Shown here piece by piece: positions 58,387 through 64,000 of a stretch of 64,000 bases of DNA. The DNA comes from Heyndrickxia camelliae (lineage in GTDB: Bacteria; Bacillota; Bacilli; Bacillales; Bacillaceae_C): positions 1-64,000 of the forward strand of contig NZ_PIQO01000010.1 in assembly GCF_002844575.1 (NCBI RefSeq), given 5' to 3'. The notes under the pieces were generated by a model, which had not been told where the DNA came from, made no database searches, and saw nothing but the letters and a program-made list of their open reading frames with translations. A program made the position numbers and the translations under genes. Every line of letters begins with the position of its first letter. The first letter of the stretch is position 1.

Positions 58387-60594
58387 ATGAAAGTAAGGGA
58401 AGATTTTTTTATCCGTAAGAAGAATGATATAGGTGTGACTTTGAATGAGGTGCAAAAGAAGGCTGTACAGCAAACCGATGGCCCGCTTCTTTTACTCGCG
58501 TCGCCTGGTTCAGGAAAGACGACCACAATCATTATGCGGATTGGATATTTAATTGAAGAAATCGGAATAGATCCGGCAAGAATCAAGGCAGTTACCTTCA
58601 GCAAGGCATCCGCTAATGATATGAAGGAACGTTTTGAGCGCTTTTTTCCTTATTTACCTCCTGTCGATTTTTCCACAATCCATAGCCTCGCCTTTGAAGT
58701 AGTGCGAGATAACTTTCGAAAAAATGGGGTTGCCTATCAAATCATAGAAGGGGATTTAAAAGAACAATCGCAAGGAGACTATCATAATCTTCCACTGCAT
58801 AAGAAAATTATTCTTCGGAATTTATACAAATCCATCGTGGGTGAGAATATTACGGATGATCAATTAGAGGAACTAACAACGTATATCAGCTTTATTAAAA
58901 ATAAAATGATTCCCCTTGATAAATGGTCTACGGTTAAAGTAGATGTACCGGAAGCCGAGAAGATATTTCGGGAGTATGAAACATTTAAGAAATCAGGGTA
59001 TCATAAACTGCTGCTGGACTATGATGACATGCTTGCTATAGCGGAGAAGGTATTAGACCAAAACAGGGAACTCTTACAGTATTATCAAGGTCGTTATGAT
59101 TATGTCTTAACGGATGAAAGTCAAGATACATCGTTAGTGCAGCATGCTATTATTGAAAAGCTAGTGAAGAAACATCAAAATCTTTGTGTAGTTGCGGATG
59201 ATGATCAGTCCATCTATAGTTGGCGCGGGGCTGAGCCAGATTATCTACTGAATTTTAAAAAGGTATATGCGAACGCTAAAATACTTTTTATGGAACAGAA
59301 TTATCGATCCAGTAAAGAGATTGTAGATGTAGCCAATCAATTTATCAAGCAAAACAAAAATCGATATAGCAAAAATATGTTTACCAACAATTCTTCACAT
59401 CAACCAATTAGGATTAAACGTTTTCCGGATTATTTAAATCAAGCGAAATATTTAGTAAAGGAAATACAGAATGTTGATAATTTAGCAGAAGTGTCGGTAT
59501 TGTATCGAAATAACTCGTCTTCTATTGCCTTAATGAATGAGTTTGACCGTGCTGGAATCCCTTTTTATATGAAGGATGCTGACAATCGCTTCTTTGCCCA
59601 TTGGGTAGTTGAGGATATCTTAAATTTTATGAGAATGACTTTTACAGATAAGAGAGCGGATATTTTAGAGAAAATCCATCTAAAATTTAACGGATATATT
59701 AGTAAAAAACAGATGGAGAAATTAAAGGAAATTCATAATCATGAATCAGTATTTGATAATTTGCTGAATTTTGTCCCCCTTCAGGATTATCAAGTCAAAC
59801 TAATAGCAGAAAGTAAAGAAACATTTCAGCAAATGAAGGGCATGCCTCCCCTCCAGGCAATTCGTGTTATACGAGATCGCTTGGGGTATGAGAAGGCCAT
59901 AGAAAAGATGTGTGAGCGGCTAGGATTCCGTAAAGAATTTTTGTTTGGCATTTTAAACACCTTGGAGGAAATTTCCATAGGATTAGAGACAATGGAAGAG
60001 TTCGCGAGCCGGCTTAAATATCTGGAATCCGTGCTTAAACATGCGAGATACAATAAGGGGAAAAAGGTAGTTACCTTTTCGACGTTTCATAGTGCAAAGG
60101 GATTAGAGTTTGAGCGGGTATACATGATTGACCTAATAGATGGCATCATCCCATCATCGGAAGATTACAAGAGTGGAGCAGGAGAGAATGCGATGGAAGA
60201 GGCAGTTCGTTTGTTCTATGTTGGGATGACCCGTGCGAAAAAACATTTAGAACTTATCAGTTATAAAGAAAGAGATGGCGAACAGGTAGAAGAATCTCCA
60301 TTTGTCACCAAGGTAAGAAAAATCATTCATCCTGATTTGGAAACCATGAAGATGGAAGAGACTCCGTCAACAAATAAAAGGGGCAAAAGCGGAAAGACTA
60401 TTATTTCATCCAATCCAAACGCAATTCGAGATCAAAAGGATTTGGTAAAAGGAGCAGATATTAAACACCGGGTCTTTGGAAAAGGAGTGATACTAGAGCT
60501 CGATGAGGAGACGCTGGAAGTTCGTTTTTCGTCTGGGGTGAAAAACCTTGCTGTTAAGACATGTTTGGAGCTCGGATTGTTAGAGCCTGTATAA
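58387..60594 (+). CDS. UvrD/PcrA-type superfamily 1A DNA helicase
   Basis: A 735-residue protein. It has the Q motif (LNEVQKKAVQQ), Walker A SPGSGKT (Lys44), AVTFSKASANDM, Walker B TDESQDTS, DDDQSIYSWRGA, EQNYRS, then VVTFSTFHSAKGLEF and RLFYVGMTRAKK. The end (IKHRVFGKGVILELDEETLE) resembles the PcrA C-terminal tudor-like RNA-polymerase contact. It is a 3'-5' DNA translocase for repair or transcription-replication conflict. It is a second UvrD-like gene, not PcrA itself, as no pcrB/ligA is adjacent. GAGGAAAGT precedes ATG. Confidence 0.92.
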   Translation: MKVREDFFIRKKNDIGVTLNEVQKKAVQQTDGPLLLLASPGSGKTTTIIMRIGYLIEEIGIDPARIKAVTFSKASANDMKERFERFFPYLPPVDFSTIHSLAFEVVRDNFRKNGVAYQIIEGDLKEQSQGDYHNLPLHKKIILRNLYKSIVGENITDDQLEELTTYISFIKNKMIPLDKWSTVKVDVPEAEKIFREYETFKKSGYHKLLLDYDDMLAIAEKVLDQNRELLQYYQGRYDYVLTDESQDTSLVQHAIIEKLVKKHQNLCVVADDDQSIYSWRGAEPDYLLNFKKVYANAKILFMEQNYRSSKEIVDVANQFIKQNKNRYSKNMFTNNSSHQPIRIKRFPDYLNQAKYLVKEIQNVDNLAEVSVLYRNNSSSIALMNEFDRAGIPFYMKDADNRFFAHWVVEDILNFMRMTFTDKRADILEKIHLKFNGYISKKQMEKLKEIHNHESVFDNLLNFVPLQDYQVKLIAESKETFQQMKGMPPLQAIRVIRDRLGYEKAIEKMCERLGFRKEFLFGILNTLEEISIGLETMEEFASRLKYLESVLKHARYNKGKKVVTFSTFHSAKGLEFERVYMIDLIDGIIPSSEDYKSGAGENAMEEAVRLFYVGMTRAKKHLELISYKERDGEQVEESPFVTKVRKIIHPDLETMKMEETPSTNKRGKSGKTIISSNPNAIRDQKDLVKGADIKHRVFGKGVILELDEETLEVRFSSGVKNLAVKTCLELGLLEPV

Positions 60595-60620
60595 TAATTT
60601 TATTGCTTATTTTGATAAAT

Positions 60621-60660
60621 AAAAAATCCCGGTCATCGAATGGCTGGGATTTTAATTTTT
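60621..60660 (+). terminator. Terminator of the helicase gene
   Basis: AAAATCCCGG pairs with CTGGGATTTT across TCATCGAATGG, followed by AATTTTT. Confidence 0.75.
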
Positions 60661-60880
60661 ATAGTAAGTCCTCGATAAGCATCAATACTTTTAGATAAAA
60701 GATTCCTAATTAACTTCGAAAGGGGCAGCGTGGATATTTATTTCTAAATGAATTTTTTATGACGGTTTTCGATAAGATTCATTTTTTAAGAGGCATCTGC
60801 CATTTTTTGCAGAATATATACTTTGATAAAAGTAACACATATTTAAATATGTTTACCTATCACATAGAGGAGGAAATCAA

Positions 60881-61354
60881 TTGAATAATGAAGCAAAATC
60901 CTATTGGGACAAGTTTTGGGGAAATAAAACAAGCCCTAGGTCAGTAAGTGCATGGCAATTTGGGTCCAATCCAGATTATCTTGCACAATTAGTTGTGGAT
61001 GGAGTGAAAACTGCAACCTGTTCAGCATACATTTTTTATGAGCTAGAAAATCAGCCATTACCCTCAACGGAGGATTATAGCATTATTTTGAACAGTTATG
61101 ACCAACCTGTGGCTATTATTAAAACAACGGATGTTCAAATCCTTCCTATGAATGAAGTTCCGGAAGAATTCGCTATTGCGGAGGGAGAAGGAGATCGCAC
61201 GTTTCATTATTGGAGAGAAGAACATGAAAAATTTTTTCGAACAGAATTAATGAAAATAGGACAGGAGTATAAAGAAGACATGTTATTGGTTTGCGAGCGT
61301 TTTGAAGTAGTAGATATCAAAAAGGAAGAAGTTCATGTGAAAGGCGAGGAATAA
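60881..61354 (+). CDS. ASCH domain protein
   Basis: A 157-residue protein with the ASCH domain (about 15-145): SAWQFGSNPDYLAQLVVDGV, KTATCSAYIFYE, IIKTTDVQILPMNEVPEEFA and the RTFHYWREEHEKFF helix. ASCH proteins are predicted RNA-binding or nucleoside-amidohydrolase-like; the function here is unknown. The start is TTG 60881 behind AGAGGAGG. Confidence 0.88.
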   Translation: MNNEAKSYWDKFWGNKTSPRSVSAWQFGSNPDYLAQLVVDGVKTATCSAYIFYELENQPLPSTEDYSIILNSYDQPVAIIKTTDVQILPMNEVPEEFAIAEGEGDRTFHYWREEHEKFFRTELMKIGQEYKEDMLLVCERFEVVDIKKEEVHVKGEE

Positions 61355-61443
61355 TTTCTATAATTGGAATTTTCTTATATCAAAGGAAATTAATAAAAAC
61401 ATGTCGAATCCTTCTATATTGTGGAAATATGGGAGGTTATTTT

Positions 61444-62068
61444 ATGGAAAACTTTAAAAGTATTGACGTGGAAGAGCTAAATGTAGTTGATAAAAATGGA
61501 AAGGTAAGAATGAAATTATTTAATAATGAACATATCCCTCCAATAATCATGGATGGAAAGGACATCCTTCCAGGCCATCGTCAAAATGATCCTATTGCCG
61601 GCATAATGTTTTACAATGCAGATGGTGAAGAGTGTGGAGGACTTATATTTGGGAATAAAACAGATGAAGATGGCAACGTTGAAGCATGTGCAAGTTTAAC
61701 GTTTGATCAATATAAACAAGATCAAGTTGTGCAGATGCATTACAGTGAAGAAAATGGTAGCAGAGGTTATGGTTTTTCTATATACGATCGACCAGATATA
61801 CCACTTTCAAAACAACTTGAAGAAGATCAAAGGGTAAGAAATTCTAATTTAAAAAAAAGAGGAAAAATCTGAACAATTAGAGAAGATATGGCAAGGACAT
61901 ACACCTAGGGCTTTTATGGGGAAAAATGAGAAGGGTGAAGTGACAATTCGGCTTTCTGATAGTAAAGGGAATCCCCGTATTCAAATGGCAGTAGATGAAA
62001 ATGATGTTCCCCGAATGGAATTTTTAGATGAAGTGGGCAATGTAATATATAAGCTTCCCCCTGAATAG
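61444..62068 (+). pseudogene. Cytosolic protein of unknown function, frameshifted at an A8 run
   Basis: From ATG 61444 (behind GGGAGG) the frame codes ENFKSIDVEELNVVDKNGKV and GIMFYNADGEECGGLIFGNK, then stops at 61872. After the A8 run at 61851-61858 the neighbouring frame continues to 62068 with EQLEKIWQGHTPRAFMGKNE and RIQMAVDENDVPRMEFLDE. With seven A the two parts join to about 207 residues. The repeated DKNGKVRMKL / DSKGNPRIQM pattern in both parts supports one ancestral protein. It could be a mutation, slippage, or a sequencing error. No family recognised. Confidence 0.75.
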
Positions 62069-62147
62069 GTCTAATAAAATAAATCCTTTAAAACCATTTA
62101 CTATTCGTTATTAAAAATAAGGGAATGAATCTAAGCGAGGTAATTTT

Positions 62148-62673
62148 ATGATTACACTTTATACATGGGGAAACGGAATGGAATACGCAAAATAGAATGC
62201 AAGGTTGGAAGGATTCTAACTTAACAAAAAAAGGTATAAAAAATGCTGTTGAATTAGAAGAAAGACTAGAGAATACAAGTTTTCATGTTATATTTTTCAG
62301 TCCTAGCGGAAGGGCAGCTTCCCTCAGCTAAATTGATTTGTGGCGAGCTTTTTGGGATAATCCACATCAGTATAATTCTACTAAAGGAGAACGTTTTATC
62401 GATGTGAAAGAACGGGTTTTGAAGGTATTAAAACGTATTCAAAAGGAGCATCAATTAGGAAACATATTAATTGTTACTCATTCGATTGTGATTAAATGTC
62501 TAATTCTTATTTTTAAAGGTCTTTCAATGGATAAACTCTGGGACCCACCTTATATCCATGACACCAGTTTAACAATAGTAGAATTAGATAAGGAGAAAAA
62601 TAGAAATGTCCTAGAAGGGGATATATCTCATAGAGTGACAATGATGCGAAAGAAAAATAGCGTGAATATATAA
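62148..62673 (+). pseudogene. Histidine phosphatase family pseudogene
   Basis: The ATG at 62148 (MITLY) leads to HGETEWNTQNRMQGWKDSNL in another frame, the catalytic start of a phosphoglycerate mutase-like enzyme without its RHG Arg. Then come VIFFSPSGRAAS, a stop, and a last part (62338-62673) with GERFIDVKERVLKVLKRIQK and ILIVTHSIVIKCLI. At least two indels make it inactive. Confidence 0.8.
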
Positions 62674-62727
62674 GGGGTTAACAGAATAAATACGATTTAT
62701 TACCACAAAAGGATTGATATTTTTTTT

Positions 62728-63612
62728 ATGAAATGGATAGATGGTGAACATATTTTAAAATTAAACGGGATAAACCATTGGGTCAGGATAGAAGGCGGTC
62801 AGCATAATACGATCCCATTAGTAATAATTCATGGCGGTCCAGGGGGCAATCATTATACTTTTGAAAGAATAGTTGGACCCCTACTCTCAGAAAATAGAAC
62901 AATCGTATATTATGAACAGCGGGGTTGCGGCAGATCTGAACGCCCAGTTTCTGATGAAGACTACTCATTAGATTTTCTACTAAAGGATTTTAAAGAACTA
63001 ATAAATTGGTTGGATACAAAGAAAGTGGATTTATTAGGATATTCTTTTGGTGGAGAATTAGCACTTGAGTTTGCCTATGAGTGTCCAGAAAAAATAAATA
63101 AAATTATTCTTTCAGCCCCAAGTCTAATGAACTCTGAAATACAAAGATTGGTACAAATAACTGGTTTTATGTCTGTGGCAAATGAAAAGCTATATCAACA
63201 AATTATTGATTTTCAGAGAAAGGATATATCTCCAGAGAAGATTCTTGATAAGATTTGGGAACAGGTTGATACGGAAACGGTAGATTTATTTTTATTCGAA
63301 AATCAGGAGATTGCCAAAAAGAATCGCATGCTTTGGGAAGAAAGTAAATTAATCAATACCGGACTAATGATGAGGTCCCTACAAAAGCATCCTTTACCAA
63401 TTTCATTAATGGATCGTCTTAAAGACATTCATCAACGTGTCTTGATCATTGCAGGCGTCTTTGATCGAAATACAGGCATACCTATCGCTAAACTATTTCT
63501 AAGAAGTCTTCCAAATAGTCAACTAGTTGTTTTCGATAAAAGCGCCCATTTTCCGGATTTGGAGGAGACTGATAAGTTTGTTCATGTTGTTAGGGAGTTC
63601 TTGGATGACTAA
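62728..63612 (+). CDS. Alpha/beta hydrolase, prolyl aminopeptidase-like (S33)
   Basis: A 294-residue protein. The oxyanion motif HGGPGGNH is near residue 37, the nucleophile Ser in LLGYSFGGELALEF, Asp in AGVFDRNTG and His in KSAHFPDLEE. The HGGPGG motif is characteristic of proline iminopeptidases, which release N-terminal Pro from peptides. AAGGATTG lies a little far (11 bases) from ATG 62728. It is followed by a strong terminator. Confidence 0.9.
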   Translation: MKWIDGEHILKLNGINHWVRIEGGQHNTIPLVIIHGGPGGNHYTFERIVGPLLSENRTIVYYEQRGCGRSERPVSDEDYSLDFLLKDFKELINWLDTKKVDLLGYSFGGELALEFAYECPEKINKIILSAPSLMNSEIQRLVQITGFMSVANEKLYQQIIDFQRKDISPEKILDKIWEQVDTETVDLFLFENQEIAKKNRMLWEESKLINTGLMMRSLQKHPLPISLMDRLKDIHQRVLIIAGVFDRNTGIPIAKLFLRSLPNSQLVVFDKSAHFPDLEETDKFVHVVREFLDD

Positions 63613-63634
63613 AATAGTCATATTAATAATCATT

Positions 63635-63651
63635 GGGCAAGGAACTGTCCC
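63635..63651 (-). repeat. Third, inverted copy of the GGGACAG repeat
   Basis: On the minus strand GGGACAGTTCCTTGCCC matches the copy at 43077 with few changes. Confidence 0.6.
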
Positions 63652-63654
63652 TAT

Positions 63655-63684
63655 GTCTCTATCCTCCGATAGAGAATTTTTTTT
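63655..63684 (+). terminator. Terminator of the hydrolase gene
   Basis: CTCTATC-CTCC-GATAGAG (63657-63674) followed by AATTTTTTTT. Confidence 0.85.
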
Positions 63685-63773
63685 CGAGTATTCTATCTAG
63701 AGGTAGATGATTCTAGGGGCTTTTCAAGGTAAGATAATAACCACAAAATACTAGCTATAAGTGGGGGGGAAGT

Positions 63774-64000
63774 ATGAGTTATCATTCATATAATATTATT
63801 GTTATTATCGCTTTGATTTTATGGATTATTTATAGGCGTGTTCGTCGGAATATTGGGTGGCAGCATTTAAATCAGAAAAAGTTGGTATTTAGGACGATAC
63901 TGTTCTTTATTATTGGGCTTTTGTTTTTGACAGGAGGGATTTCCCATCCAATCAGTTTAATATCGGATATGGTAGGAATAATTTTAGGTATTATTCTAGC
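63774..64000 (+). CDS. Membrane protein, N-terminal part (runs off the window)
   Basis: ATG 63774 follows GTGGGGGGGAA. The visible 75 residues have a first helix (NIIVIIALILWIIYRRVRRN), a basic loop and two more hydrophobic stretches (TILFFIIGLLFLTGG and MVGIILGIIL). The frame is open to the end of the window. It may be a CcdC/DUF1453-like protein, but too little is visible. Confidence 0.7.
   Translation, partial: MSYHSYNIIVIIALILWIIYRRVRRNIGWQHLNQKKLVFRTILFFIIGLLFLTGGISHPISLISDMVGIILGIIL

Overview
The window reads as a chromosomal stretch of a low-GC, endospore-forming Bacillaceae bacterium. The evidence is AT-rich DNA, strong AAGGAGG-type ribosome sites, frequent GTG/TTG starts, a CotF-type spore coat protein, a YjzC-like small protein, CcpA (cre) and GlcT-type sites, an LPXTG surface protein and a UvsE endonuclease. 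I see no tRNA, rRNA, intact insertion sequence, prophage or CRISPR array. Several genes are broken or survive only as tails (oligopeptidase B, an MFS transporter, PepF, RlmCD, GGDEF, a histidine phosphatase and others). The region is therefore either decaying in places or carries sequencing indels.

Layout. 1-5.9 kb is gene-poor: an LPXTG protein end, a possible orphan immunity-like protein, an acetyltransferase, several fragments, a small CSCWMC protein behind a long folded leader, and a Gfo/Idh/MocA oxidoreductase. 5.9-9.7 kb is a mannose-family sugar PTS (DUF956/ManO, IIAB, IIC, IID) whose leader carries a GlcT-type antiterminator/terminator pair. 10-14 kb holds a frameshifted oligopeptidase B and a LysM/glucosaminidase autolysin behind a c-di-GMP-I riboswitch. 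14.2-21.1 kb holds a DUF4256 protein, an SF1 helicase, a TRIC/UPF0126 membrane protein, an AIM24 protein, a CotF-like coat protein and a Lin0512 protein. 21.4-26.2 kb is a citrate/dicarboxylate module: sensor kinase, response regulator, CitMHS transporter with a perfect cre site, then an AEC carrier. 26.2-27.8 kb is a glutamate decarboxylase with an unusual N-terminus. 29-35.8 kb is an apparent catabolic module: threonine aldolase, PucR regulator, NCS1 permease, DUF917 protein and hydantoinase/oxoprolinase-type protein. 36-45.2 kb contains stress and export functions: GNAT, PadR-DUF2812-ABC exporter, TetR-MFS drug exporter with three operators, a lipoprotein, a LacI regulator and a YnfA family protein. 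45.7-64 kb contains a MarR-methyltransferase pair, UvsE, a broken MFS, a CMD protein, a CwlK peptidase, AmpS, catalase, a histidine phosphatase, GNAT, an SDR-MarR operon with twin operators, a UvrD-type helicase, an ASCH protein, two frameshifted genes and an S33 hydrolase.

How genes work together. The PTS is probably induced by its sugar through GlcT-type antitermination instead of LevR/sigma-54. The two-component system probably senses a carboxylate and switches on the CitMHS carrier, under CcpA repression. PucR probably controls uptake and breakdown of a purine-, pyrimidine- or hydantoin-like ring. PadR, TetR and MarR regulators each sit beside the pump or enzyme they probably control, with visible palindromes at the promoters.

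The best candidate for something undescribed is the leader of the CSCWMC gene (about 4016-4101, minus strand). It has two nested perfect stems plus a loop-bulge complementarity that would form a pseudoknot over the Shine-Dalgarno sequence. It matches none of the riboswitch classes I can recall.
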